Shown piece by piece: positions 47,664 to 56,603 of a DNA stretch of 64,000 nucleotides. The DNA is from Thalassotalea fonticola (lineage in GTDB: Bacteria > Pseudomonadota > Gammaproteobacteria > Enterobacterales > Alteromonadaceae), in NCBI RefSeq assembly GCF_032911225.1, contig NZ_CP136600.1, forward strand, positions 3,162,001-3,226,000, in the 5' to 3' direction. Positions within the stretch are counted from its first letter, which is position 1. Each line of letters opens with the position of its first letter. The translations under genes were made by a program, and so were the position numbers. The notes beneath the pieces were generated by a model, which ran no database searches, was not told the origin of the DNA, and was given only the letters and a program-made list of their open reading frames with translations.

Positions 47664-48431
47664 ATGCTCACCACGATTGAAAGACATAGTGAAATAATTC
47701 AACAAATCAATAAAACAGGTAAAGTATCTGTTGAAGCATTAGCATCCGAATATGCTGTTTCTACGGTTACTATTCGTAACGATTTAAACCAATTAGATAA
47801 AAAATCACTGTTAGTTCGCTCACGCGGTGGGGCTATTTCCAGTAGTAGAATAACAAAAGAGCTATCCTTCAAACAAAAGCACATTCAAAACCATAAGGTT
47901 AAAAAGTTACTGGCAAAAGAGACAGTAAAGTTAATCAATAATGGCGATTCTATTATTTTAGACTCAGGCACCACTACCGAAGAAGTCGCGCTTTGTCTGC
48001 ATCAGCATCAACAATTAAAAGTAATGACCAATGGTCTGAATGTAGCGGCAAAATTGGCACAACATGATGGTATCGAAGTCATGGTGACCGGTGGAACATT
48101 ACGGCAAAAATCGCAATCTTTCTTTGACAGTCAGGCCAGAGACAGTTTACGTCATTACCATTTTGACAAAATTATTTTAGCGGTTGACGGTTTTGATCTG
48201 CAAGCAGGTATCACCACTCACTTTGCACAAGAAGCCAGTTTGAATCGATTAATGTGTGAAAAATCGGCTGAGATTATTGTGGTAACCGACTCATCAAAGT
48301 TTGATAAACGCAGCTGCCATGTGGTGCAAAATATCGACAAAATCAACACTGTAATCACCGATAAAGGCATTCCCGCCGAATACATCAAAGCATTTGCGAT
48401 CGCTGGCGTCGAATTAATTATGGTCGATTAG
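47664..48431 (+). CDS. agaR: DeoR-family transcriptional regulator of amino-sugar use
   Basis: The protein has 255 residues from an ATG preceded by AGGAGG. The N-terminal DeoR helix-turn-helix (about 1-60) reads RHSEIIQQINKTGKVSVEAL and YAVSTVTIRNDLNQLDKKSLL. The DeoR C-terminal sensor domain (about 75-235) has DSGTTTEEVA, VMTNGLNVA, VMVTGGTLRQ and the ending IIVVTDSSKFDKRS, a ribose-isomerase-like fold that binds a sugar phosphate. It is divergent from the permease and heads agaZ-agaS-agaK-agaA, so it is probably the local repressor, induced by an amino-sugar phosphate. Confidence 0.85.
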   Translation: MLTTIERHSEIIQQINKTGKVSVEALASEYAVSTVTIRNDLNQLDKKSLLVRSRGGAISSSRITKELSFKQKHIQNHKVKKLLAKETVKLINNGDSIILDSGTTTEEVALCLHQHQQLKVMTNGLNVAAKLAQHDGIEVMVTGGTLRQKSQSFFDSQARDSLRHYHFDKIILAVDGFDLQAGITTHFAQEASLNRLMCEKSAEIIVVTDSSKFDKRSCHVVQNIDKINTVITDKGIPAEYIKAFAIAGVELIMVD

Positions 48432-48471
48432 CAAGTAAAGCTAACGGCTATTTACAAGTTAAGGAAATAAA

Positions 48472-49752
48472 ATGAAAGAAATCACTGACATCATCAAAGC
48501 TAACCGAAACGGCGAAACTCGTGGTATTTACGCCATCTGTTCCGCCCATCCGTTGGTAATCGAAGCATCTATCGAACAAGCGCTAAGCGATGACTCGCCA
48601 ATATTAATCGAAGCCACCGCCAATCAAGTCAATCAATTCGGCGGTTATACCGGAATGTTGCCGGCCGATTTTTTAGAATTTATTGGCAGCATTGCCGATG
48701 CCAAAGGCTACCCTAGAGAGCGTATCATCCCGGGTGGTGATCATCTTGGGCCGGTTTGTTGGGTTGATGAGCCGGCCGAACAAGCGATGCTCAAAGCTCA
48801 GCAACTAATCAAAACCTATGTCGCCGCCGGCTTTAAAAAAATTCATTTGGATACCAGTATGAGCTGTGCCGATGATCCACAATGTTTAGCCGATGAAGTT
48901 GTCGCCGAACGGGCAGCAATACTATGCGCCGTGGCAGAGCGAACCGCTATCGATAGCTTTGGTAAATCTGATTTAGTCTTTGTGGTAGGAACCGAAGTTC
49001 CCCCTCCAGGCGGTGCTACAGAAGAAATCGAGGAATTAGAATTAACGCCGGTAAACAGGGTAAAACAAACCTTAGCACTGCATCAAAATGCGTTTTCGGC
49101 ACGTGGCCTTGAGGATGCGTGGCAGCGTGTCATTGCCTTGGTTGTGCAGCCTGGAGTTGAGTTTGATCATACCAGTATCATCGATTATCAATCAGAAAAA
49201 GCGCAGGCACTAAAAGCATGCATTGCAGAGGTACCTAATATTGTTTTTGAAGCGCACTCGTCTGATTATCAGAATGATCAAGCCTACCTTGATTTAGTGA
49301 AAGATCACTTCGGTGTTTTGAAAGTAGGTCCGCAATTGACCCTGGCAATGCGAGAGGCGATGTTCGCCTTGTCTTATATTGAAGATGAACTGTTACCGGT
49401 AGAACAGCGTTCACATTTACGTGCTGTTTGTGAGCAAGAAATGTTAGAAGCGCCAAAAAACTGGCAACGTTTTTATCCGGTTCCCGCCAGTAAAGGCACT
49501 CTATATCGCCGATATAGTTACAGCGACAGAATTCGTTATTACTGGAATCAGCCACGCATTCAACAAGCTGTGGACTGTTTATTTACCAACCTTAGCAACT
49601 CAGGTATTCCATTACCGTTAATCAGTCAGTTCTTACCTGAGCAGTACCGTGCAATTCGTAACAACGACTTAACAGTATCACCAGCAGAATTGGTGAAAGC
49701 AAAAATAAAGCAAGTAACAGGATCTTATGCACAGGCGTGTTGGCAGCAATAG
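48472..49752 (+). CDS. agaZ: GatZ/KbaZ-family protein (AgaZ)
   Basis: This 426-residue protein belongs to the GatZ/KbaZ family: GETRGIYAICSAHPLVIEAS, ILIEATANQVNQFGGYTGM, RIIPGGDHLGPVCW, KIHLDTSMSCADDP, and VFVVGTEVPPPGGA. In Escherichia coli these proteins are needed by the tagatose-1,6-bisphosphate aldolase KbaY/GatY; in the Shewanella GalNAc pathway AgaZ has been assigned the tagatose-6-phosphate kinase step. I cannot choose between these from sequence. It lies 40 bp after agaR and 59 bp before agaS. No KbaY/GatY aldolase is in the window, so that step must be encoded elsewhere. Confidence 0.85.
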   Translation: MKEITDIIKANRNGETRGIYAICSAHPLVIEASIEQALSDDSPILIEATANQVNQFGGYTGMLPADFLEFIGSIADAKGYPRERIIPGGDHLGPVCWVDEPAEQAMLKAQQLIKTYVAAGFKKIHLDTSMSCADDPQCLADEVVAERAAILCAVAERTAIDSFGKSDLVFVVGTEVPPPGGATEEIEELELTPVNRVKQTLALHQNAFSARGLEDAWQRVIALVVQPGVEFDHTSIIDYQSEKAQALKACIAEVPNIVFEAHSSDYQNDQAYLDLVKDHFGVLKVGPQLTLAMREAMFALSYIEDELLPVEQRSHLRAVCEQEMLEAPKNWQRFYPVPASKGTLYRRYSYSDRIRYYWNQPRIQQAVDCLFTNLSNSGIPLPLISQFLPEQYRAIRNNDLTVSPAELVKAKIKQVTGSYAQACWQQ

Positions 49753-49811
49753 CTAAACGATAGTTAAGCAATAGCAAACAAATTAAAATATTTAGTACAA
49801 ATTTAGGAACA

Positions 49812-50939
49812 ATGATGAGTGAATTATTAACGTACAACGAAGAATTTTTAAAATCTCAAAACGGCTACTGGACGGCAAAAGAAATATGCCAGCAACCGCG
49901 CATATGGCGTGAAGCAGCAGCAAACGTTGATAGCAAAAGAAGTGAACTGGACGCATGGTTAACACCTATATTGGCACAAGCGAACTTACGTATTATCTTA
50001 ACCGGTGCCGGTACTTCGGCTTATGTTGGTGAAGCTATCGCCCCGCATTTAAGTCAACAATCAGGTCGTTTATTTGAAGCGGTCAGTACCACAGACATTG
50101 TCAGTAATGCACCGCAGTATCTATTGAAAACCATTCCCACCTTGTTGATCTCCTATGGCCGTTCTGGAAATAGCCCGGAAAGTGTCGCGGCAGTGAAGTT
50201 AGCCGAGCAAGTGGTCGATAATTGCTACCATCTGGTTATCACCTGTAATCCAGAGGGCGATTTAGCCACTAATGCAGAACAGCAAGATAACGCGTTTTCA
50301 CTACTGATGCCAGAAGGCACGCTTGACCAAAGTTTTGCCATGACCAGTAGTTTTACTTCGATGTTAGTGAGCACGGTTGCTATTTTTGCCCCGCAAACAG
50401 AGCAGCTTGAAATCGCCGCGCAATGGGCAGAAAACTTTCTCGACAAAAATGTGGATGCATTAAAGGAGCAAGCGAAGCAACCAACGCAGCGCTTGGTATT
50501 TTTAGGTGCCGGTAACTTACAGGGTATTGCTCGTGAAGCGGCCCTTAAAGTATTAGAGTTAACGGCCGGACAAGTATTAAGTTACTTTGAAAGTCCTTTA
50601 GGCTTCCGTCATGGGCCAAAGTCATTAATGGACGCATCTACCGAAGTGGTATTTTTCTCATCGAGTGATAGCTACACTAAACTCTACGATCAAGATTTAC
50701 TGGCCGAGTTACATCGTGATGATCAAGCACTGGCGATCACCACATTAACCAAAGCTAGCTTCAACCACGCCGAAGATATCGCCGATGTCTGGGCCGGGTT
50801 ACCTTATATTCTCTATTGCCAAATATTGGCATTTTTCAAATCAATGCAAGCCAATATTACGCCCGACAATCCATGCCCTACCGGGGAAGTCAATCGTGTT
50901 GTTCAAGGCGTTACCTTATATCCGCTTGAGATGCACTAA
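49812..50939 (+). CDS. agaS: SIS-domain galactosamine-6-phosphate deaminase/isomerase (AgaS)
   Basis: The protein has 375 residues with two SIS (sugar isomerase) domains. The first contains LTGAGTSAYVGEAIAPHL and SYGRSGNSPESVAAVKLAEQ; the second contains FLGAGNLQGIAREAALKVLELT, FRHGPKSLMD and DQDLLAEL. The length and order match AgaS, shown in E. coli and Shewanella to deaminate and isomerise galactosamine-6-phosphate to tagatose-6-phosphate. GlmS-type amidotransferase and NagB-type domains are absent. The presence of AgaS with AgaZ is the best evidence that the amino sugar is GalNAc and not GlcNAc. Confidence 0.87.
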   Translation: MMSELLTYNEEFLKSQNGYWTAKEICQQPRIWREAAANVDSKRSELDAWLTPILAQANLRIILTGAGTSAYVGEAIAPHLSQQSGRLFEAVSTTDIVSNAPQYLLKTIPTLLISYGRSGNSPESVAAVKLAEQVVDNCYHLVITCNPEGDLATNAEQQDNAFSLLMPEGTLDQSFAMTSSFTSMLVSTVAIFAPQTEQLEIAAQWAENFLDKNVDALKEQAKQPTQRLVFLGAGNLQGIAREAALKVLELTAGQVLSYFESPLGFRHGPKSLMDASTEVVFFSSSDSYTKLYDQDLLAELHRDDQALAITTLTKASFNHAEDIADVWAGLPYILYCQILAFFKSMQANITPDNPCPTGEVNRVVQGVTLYPLEMH

Positions 50940-50950
50940 AGGTTATCATT

Positions 50951-51910
50951 ATGTCACATCCAAAAAACATACCGCCTTCTGCCGTTCACTATGGCATTGA
51001 CATAGGGGGGACTAAAATTGAGATAGGAATTTTCAACGCCGAATTAGCCATGATCGACAGCTGGCGAGTGGCTACACCAACAACAAACTACGATGAATTT
51101 CTTGCTGCGCTCTGCGAGTTAATCTTCACTGCAGACAATAAAACAGGCCAACAAGGCAGCATCGGCATCGGCATGCCCGGTATTATCGATAATAAGAACC
51201 AGGTGAAATCGGCCAATGTGCCTTGCGCTACCGGAAAATCTATCACTGCCGATTTGCAAAAGTTAATCGGCCGAGATATCGCCATTGCCAACGATTGCCG
51301 CCTGTTTACCCTGTCTGAGAGTTATGGTGGTGCAGGAGATAAGCAGAGTGTGGTTTATGGTGCCATCATCGGCACAGGCGCCGGCGGTGGCCTTTGCCTA
51401 AATGGTAAATTACTCCAAACAGTGAATAACATTGCCGGTGAATATGGCCATGTCGCGGTATCGGGACTGCTTCTCGAGCGCTATAACCTGCCCGTTAGAG
51501 GCTGTGGTTGTGGTTTAACCGGTTGCATTGAAAGCTATATTGCCGGTCCTGGGCTGGGCTGGCTTTATCAGCATTTTGGTGCCAATAATGACAGCACTAC
51601 CGATTTTGTTGACCAGTTAAAAGCCAATGATGCCATCGCTGAAAAAACATTCCACTGTTATATGGATCTGTTAGGTTCAGCTTTTGCATCCTTAGTAATG
51701 TCTTATGATCCGAACGTGATTATCGTCGGCGGTGGGCTATCAAAAATTGACGAAATTCTCGATGCCCTGCCGGATGCAACCAACAAGCATTTATTCACCG
51801 GTATCCGTGCTCCAGCGATAAAACGTGCCACATTTGGTGATTCCAGCGGTGTGCGCGGAGCTGCCATCTTAGGAAGTCAAGAGTTAGGAAATCAATATGT
51901 CGTTAACTAA
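50951..51910 (+). CDS. agaK: ROK-family N-acetylhexosamine kinase (AgaK-like)
   Basis: This 319-residue protein of the ROK family has the phosphate-binding HYGIDIGGTKIEIGIF, the catalytic region IANDCRLFTLSE, GTGAGGGLCLNGKL and the zinc-site motif RGCGCGLTGCIESYIAGPG. It phosphorylates a sugar at C6 with ATP in the cytoplasm. In the Aga pathway AgaK makes GalNAc-6-phosphate after non-PTS uptake, which fits the permease here. GlcNAc kinase NagK has the same layout and remains an alternative. The start is 11 bp after agaS, and the end overlaps the next gene by 14 bp. Confidence 0.85.
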   Translation: MSHPKNIPPSAVHYGIDIGGTKIEIGIFNAELAMIDSWRVATPTTNYDEFLAALCELIFTADNKTGQQGSIGIGMPGIIDNKNQVKSANVPCATGKSITADLQKLIGRDIAIANDCRLFTLSESYGGAGDKQSVVYGAIIGTGAGGGLCLNGKLLQTVNNIAGEYGHVAVSGLLLERYNLPVRGCGCGLTGCIESYIAGPGLGWLYQHFGANNDSTTDFVDQLKANDAIAEKTFHCYMDLLGSAFASLVMSYDPNVIIVGGGLSKIDEILDALPDATNKHLFTGIRAPAIKRATFGDSSGVRGAAILGSQELGNQYVVN

Positions 51911-53072
51911 GCGTTACTATTTACACGCCAAACAGGTTTTTGCAGAACATGATGTCTTGCATAGCCATTATGTGTTGATTGAAAATGGCAAGATTTCAGC
52001 GCTAACTGCCACTGCAGAAAGCGGAATTGAAGTCATCGACTTAGGTCAAAATCGTCTACTTCCTGGTTTTCTCGATTTGCATATCCATGGCAGGGAAGGC
52101 TGCGATATTATGGATGCAAAACGCGAATCCATTGAAGTAATTTCAACATCACTGGCAAAACATGGTGTGGTGGGGTTTCTCGGTACGACAGTTACCTCGA
52201 CTTGGGACAATACTCTAGCTGCCTTTACAACGATTGGTCAGGCATACCATGATCAGCCCGGCGGTGCACAAGTGCTAGGGGCTTATAATGAAGGCTTATT
52301 TTTTACCGAAGATCACAAAGGTGCCCATGATGAAAAATACTTTTTGCCATTAAGCAAAGACAATATCAATGCCATCATTGAAGCCTCACAAGGTGCCTTA
52401 AAAGTGATGGCGCTCGCACCTGAGTTACCCGATTCAGAAGCCATCATTAAATATTTAGCTTCACAAAGCATTCGTCCCATGCTGGGCCATACCAATGCCG
52501 ATTATCAGCAAACCTGTAACGCACTCCACGCCGGAGCGTGTGGTGGTGTTCATGTCTTTAACGGCATGAAAGGAATCCACCATAGAGATCCAGGATGTGC
52601 CGGTGCGGTTTTAATGGAAAAAGATGCCTATGTCGAAGTGATCGCTGATGGCGTACATTTACATCCGGTTATTTTACAGATGATTTACCGCTTAAAAGGG
52701 CATAAAAAGATGGGTTTAATCAGCGACTGTATTGTTGCTGGAGGCTTATCTGATGGGACTTACCGCTTAGGTATGCTTGAGGTCACCGTTGATAATGGCG
52801 TTGCCCGAACCGATAGTGGCTCACTAGCTGGCAGTACTCTCACTTTAGAGCGAGCAGTTGCCAATTTAATCAACCTAGCCAATATACCGGCGCTGGAAGC
52901 GGTACATATGGCAAGCTTAGTACCGGCTCAATTTTTAGGGTTAGGAGATTCATTAGGCAGTATCGTTGCAGGAAAACGCGCTTGCCTGACCGTTGTTGAT
53001 GATGCCTATAACGTTCAGGCAACCATTATTGATGGTCAGTTCGTTTATCAAAGCCGTAAGTTCTTAGCGTAA
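51897..53072 (+). CDS. agaA: N-acetylhexosamine-6-phosphate deacetylase (NagA/AgaA family)
   Basis: The protein has 391 residues and is an amidohydrolase of the NagA family: LLPGFLDLHIHGREGCDIMD (metal His pair), GAYNEGLFFTEDHKGAHD (metal Glu), MLGHTNADYQQT (metal His), GGVHVFNGMKGIHHRDPG and LISDCIVAGG (catalytic Asp). It removes acetate from GalNAc-6-P or GlcNAc-6-P. The typical NagA string FNAM is FNGM here, and GNPEGPF is NEGLFF, small changes that may fit the alternative deacetylase (AgaA-II) described in Shewanella. The gene overlaps agaK by 14 bp and ends the operon. Confidence 0.85.
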   Translation: MSLTKRYYLHAKQVFAEHDVLHSHYVLIENGKISALTATAESGIEVIDLGQNRLLPGFLDLHIHGREGCDIMDAKRESIEVISTSLAKHGVVGFLGTTVTSTWDNTLAAFTTIGQAYHDQPGGAQVLGAYNEGLFFTEDHKGAHDEKYFLPLSKDNINAIIEASQGALKVMALAPELPDSEAIIKYLASQSIRPMLGHTNADYQQTCNALHAGACGGVHVFNGMKGIHHRDPGCAGAVLMEKDAYVEVIADGVHLHPVILQMIYRLKGHKKMGLISDCIVAGGLSDGTYRLGMLEVTVDNGVARTDSGSLAGSTLTLERAVANLINLANIPALEAVHMASLVPAQFLGLGDSLGSIVAGKRACLTVVDDAYNVQATIIDGQFVYQSRKFLA

Positions 53073-53109
53073 TTAATCTTGTTTTGGCGTCAGCATAGCA
53101 GGTAGCAGC

Positions 53110-53151
53110 AATCGGCATAAGGGATGAATTGAATATATACTTATGCCGATT
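53110..53151. terminator. 12-bp hairpin between convergent genes
   Basis: aatcggcataag pairs perfectly with cttatgccgatt across an 18-base loop. It lies 38 bp after the aga operon. There is no strong T-run, so it may be a weak or Rho-assisted terminator. Confidence 0.45.
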
Positions 53152-53440
53152 GTTATCATATACAACAATAACTCTCTTTTAACTTAAACCTACTGATGAT
53201 AAACCGTTTAATATTTCTCCTGCGCTACACATCCCCCTTAATATCCTAAATCATGTAGTAGCGCGCACGAAAGATATTGGCGTAGCTGAACCGGAAAAGG
53301 TTTATATGCTAAGATGAATGGCGAGAAATTAATAAATTATCCGGCTATATGCAGAGTATTTAGATTGGTTAACCCCATCCTTGGGAGTAGAACCGAATTA
53401 TTAACTCAGGCTTATTAAACCGTTAATGTATAGATGTTTT
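53152..53440. other. Intergenic stretch, nothing recognised
   Basis: No credible frame on either strand and no motif seen between the aga operon hairpin and the converging DUF4861-type gene. Confidence 0.35.
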
Positions 53441-54325
53441 TTATTTAACTGTATTGTATTGTTGTAAATATTCGTGCCAAGCTTGCTTCGATGTTATTTG
53501 ATTTGCTCTTTCCCATGCATATCCAGCCTGGTAACGAAACTTTCCATATTCGTCAGTATGTGAAACCAACCAAATATGACTTTGATCTTTTTCTTCACTC
53601 GCCTGATGGATGATTTCATCGACTAAATTAGGTGCCACCATAGCGCCGGTCCCCAAATGAAAATCACCTATTTTTTCCCAAGTGGCGATCCAGGCAGATT
53701 GTTGCTCAGAAGAGACACTGGCGGCACCATCATGAGTCGATAAACCAATGGCAATACTCAAATGCTTTGCCGGCAGGTTATTGAGTAGAAACATCGATTC
53801 TACCGCAAACAGTTGCGAGCCTAATGCCAGGCTGACCCGTTTGGTTTCCTTGATCTGGCCCAAATCAGTTTGCCAGGCGTAATCGAGCTCAAAGCTAACT
53901 TGCTGCTTACTATTTTCGATAATACGCCAGGCTTTAAATGTTCCTGCTGCCTGCGGCTTTCCTTCTAACCAAATAGCTGTACCACCACAGCCGCGGGTAG
54001 TACCGGTGTGATAAGGGTCATAGCCTTCGCCTCGATCAACATGGTAACTAATTTTGTTTTGGAAATTGTCATACCATTTATCAAGAATGGAATAATTGAC
54101 TCTTTTTAACCAGCAATCTACGCCACTGGCAGGTCCGGTAGATTTTGAGGATGGCCCATACATGCGAAAGGCAACCAGATCATTCTCCCAGGCAAAGTCA
54201 TCTTCACGTTCAGGCACAAATTTGGCGTAAGCTTTCACTTCACTATGTTCAGCTTGTTGTTGATTTGAGCATCCCGCAGATAGCACTACGGAGGTAAAAA
54301 GGCTGAGCAATAATATATTTTTCAA
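53441..54325 (-). CDS. DUF4861-type lipoprotein, unknown activity
   Basis: I place the start at a TTG (54325) because AGAGAGAG precedes it and the protein then begins with a compact lipoprotein signal (KNILLLSLFTSVVLSAGC). The frame is open 23 codons further to an ATG at 54394. The mature part has DDFAWENDLVAFRMYGPSSK, DCWLKRVNYSILDKWY, YHVDRGEGYDPYHTGTTRGCGG and ETKRVSLALGSQLF. These match what I know as the DUF4861 family, common in polysaccharide loci and not assigned a reaction that I can name with confidence. It sits with a sulfatase on the same strand (202 bp gap). A periplasmic enzyme acting on an unsaturated or sulfated oligosaccharide is a guess. Confidence 0.65.
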   Translation of the reverse strand: MKNILLLSLFTSVVLSAGCSNQQQAEHSEVKAYAKFVPEREDDFAWENDLVAFRMYGPSSKSTGPASGVDCWLKRVNYSILDKWYDNFQNKISYHVDRGEGYDPYHTGTTRGCGGTAIWLEGKPQAAGTFKAWRIIENSKQQVSFELDYAWQTDLGQIKETKRVSLALGSQLFAVESMFLLNNLPAKHLSIAIGLSTHDGAASVSSEQQSAWIATWEKIGDFHLGTGAMVAPNLVDEIIHQASEEKDQSHIWLVSHTDEYGKFRYQAGYAWERANQITSKQAWHEYLQQYNTVK

Positions 54326-54527
54326 GATGGTACTCTCTCTAGTTAACCTAAAATTATGGTTACCTTGCTTCTCAACATGGCTGCGAACAAACAAGTACTA
54401 CTACCAATATTTGCTTGCTGGCGGTAACCCCTTTTCTGTTTTATGACCTCTAAATAAAGTTTTTTACGATCCACAGCGTTCTGCATAGAACTTGATGAGT
54501 TTCCTCATTTAGCGAATAATTTATCCT

Positions 54528-56108
54528 TTAGTTATCAGTAGTTCTAAAACCTTTTGCAATAAACTCATCGGCTTTACGCTGCAAAGAAATAACCAATTTA
54601 GGGTTAGATGCCGCGACATTATTTTTCTCACCAAGGTCTATCGCAAGATTGTAGAGCTGAGGCTCTTTAGAATAGCCCATTTCAATGTCTTTATTAGATA
54701 ACCATGCTGGCAATATTTTATCTGTAGGGATCGGTATAATATATTTCCACTGATTTTTTCTTAATGACAAGGTACCAACAGACTCCTCAATCATATAGTC
54801 TCTCGCTGTTGTGGTTTTACCTAACCAAGCATCCATTAAATTTTGACTATCAATTGCTTCATCGCTTGCCAATTCTATCCCTAATAAGCTTGCCATTGAT
54901 GCATAAATATCAACTTGTGAGATCAAGGCATCACTCACCAAAGCTTTAGTTTTTCCTGACCAATAAACAATCATTGGCATGCGTGTTCCACCTTCGAAGG
55001 CACTGTATTTTCCCCCCTTAAGCGGACCTGATGGCCGATGCTTACCTAACATTTCAAGCGCCTTATCGTCATAACCATCGTCTAACACAGGTCCATTATC
55101 ACTGGTAAACATCACCAGAGTGTTTTCTAATAAATCTTGTATTTTTAGCTCTTTCATAACTTCGCCAACCATCCAGTCCATTTGCACAATGGCGTCTCCA
55201 CGAGGGCCCATCATGCTTTTTCCTTTAAATCTAGGATTTGGTACACGTGGCACATGAATATCGTGAAATGAGTGAAATAGAAAGAAAGGATTTTTCTTAT
55301 TTTTGCGAATAAACTCAACAGCTTTTGAAGTAAAAACATCGGGGAATTGCTCATCAATCCATAAAGCGTTTTCCCCACCACTCATAGTGCCAATACGACT
55401 AATACCGTTAATGATAGTTTGACTATGCTGTTTATCCGCTTTGAATTTTAATAATTCAGGATGATCAATTCCCGTAGGTCGATCTCCTACTTTTTCACTA
55501 TAACTGACTTCAATGGGATCTTTTAAATCTAGATTAACGACATGGTGGTTTTCTAAATATACTGTAGGCACACGGTCACCTGTAGCAGGCAACAAGAAGC
55601 TATAGTCAAAACCGATTTCAAGTGGCCCTGGTTTTACTGCTTTGTTCCAATCGACAAAACCATCACCTAAACCCAAATGCCATTTACCGACAACCCCTGT
55701 GGTGTACCCAGCCTTTTTTAATAATCTTGGTAATGTTGGTTTTCCTGGAGGGATCAGTGCTGGTGCATCACCTGGTAAAATAGCCGCATTACTACGAAAG
55801 CCATGCTCCCCTGTTAGCAGAGAGTAACGAGATGGTGTACATGTTGCGGCAGTACTATGTGCGTCAGTAAACTTAACACCTTTACTTGCCAGTGAATCGA
55901 TATTAGGCGTATTTACACCTGCAGCACCGTAGGAGGAGACGTCTCCATAACCTAGATCATCGATGTAAAATATGATCAAATTGGGCTTCCCCCTCGTTGA
56001 AGCACTGCTATCTAAATCGCGCTTCTCGGTTGCATTGTCTTTATTGCAAGCTGTTAATAAAATAACTAAACAGCCGAAAAATACCTTTACAAATTTCATC
56101 AATTTCAA
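54528..56108 (-). CDS. Sulfatase lipoprotein (formylglycine type)
   Basis: This 526-residue lipoprotein (FGCLVILLTAC, Cys about 21) has IIFYIDDLGYGDVSSYG, CTPSRYSLLTGEHG (formylglycine Cys about 90), GKWHLGLGDG, HDIHVPRVPNPRF and FTSDNGPVLDDGYDD. It is a full-length paralogue of the sulfatase at 30748-32280, which is exported without a lipid anchor. The two may divide work between the cell surface or periplasm and the outside, or differ in the sulfate position. A candidate GntR half-site lies about 100 bp upstream (56208-56221). Confidence 0.88.
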   Translation of the reverse strand: MKLMKFVKVFFGCLVILLTACNKDNATEKRDLDSSASTRGKPNLIIFYIDDLGYGDVSSYGAAGVNTPNIDSLASKGVKFTDAHSTAATCTPSRYSLLTGEHGFRSNAAILPGDAPALIPPGKPTLPRLLKKAGYTTGVVGKWHLGLGDGFVDWNKAVKPGPLEIGFDYSFLLPATGDRVPTVYLENHHVVNLDLKDPIEVSYSEKVGDRPTGIDHPELLKFKADKQHSQTIINGISRIGTMSGGENALWIDEQFPDVFTSKAVEFIRKNKKNPFFLFHSFHDIHVPRVPNPRFKGKSMMGPRGDAIVQMDWMVGEVMKELKIQDLLENTLVMFTSDNGPVLDDGYDDKALEMLGKHRPSGPLKGGKYSAFEGGTRMPMIVYWSGKTKALVSDALISQVDIYASMASLLGIELASDEAIDSQNLMDAWLGKTTTARDYMIEESVGTLSLRKNQWKYIIPIPTDKILPAWLSNKDIEMGYSKEPQLYNLAIDLGEKNNVAASNPKLVISLQRKADEFIAKGFRTTDN

Positions 56109-56207
56109 TCCTCTCTTACTTAATAACTAACAGGTTTCTCTTATCATTTCTTGTCGGCATATATCGCTAGCACAATAGTTCTTTTCAATATCCGACACGG
56201 AGAAGTC

Positions 56208-56221
56208 TGATGTCATATAAG
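56208..56221. promoter_or_regulatory. Candidate GntR-type half-site upstream of sulfatase
   Basis: tgatgtcatataag reads CTTATATGACATCA on the sulfatase strand, close to the kdgK motif. It is 100 bp upstream of the sulfatase start. Confidence 0.35.
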
Positions 56222-56274
56222 CATATCACCATAATTAAACATTTAAAAGTAATTAATCCTGCGTCTTTAAGCTC

Positions 56275-56490
56275 TTTCAACAAAACAAAATACGAAGACA
56301 TTTTCCGCAAAATGAAGACGCGCTTAGCCGGAGCGCATTAATTGATGCGGTGCAACCAAATGGTAAACTCGGCTGGGTACAGCAAATCGGAAATGCTCCT
56401 GATAATGGATCAAAGGATGACACTCAAATCTATGCCGTTGGTGATTTTTTGCTTACTGGCAGTGAAGTTTATAAATTATCTGAAGATTGA
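56275..56490 (+). pseudogene. GH105 remnant with internal deletion
   Basis: Two pieces of the GH105 protein are readable in order: KYEDIFRKMKTRLAGAH then a stop, and in another frame LIDAVQPNGKLGWVQQIG to TGSEVYKLSED and a stop at 56488-56490. In the intact gene (38515-39804) these pieces are separated by about 60 residues, so an internal deletion and loss of everything upstream have occurred. The nearby sulfatase is a paralogue of the one in the GH105 neighbourhood, consistent with an old duplication of part of the locus. Confidence 0.8.
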
Positions 56491-56603
56491 TTATTCAGCT
56501 CAAAGGAGTGACTTTTTAGGTTCAACAGAACAGAACAGAACGCTTGAGAGTATATTGCCAATTTATTAAAAGAAAGGCTTATTTATCGCTGTTATTTAAG
56601 TCA

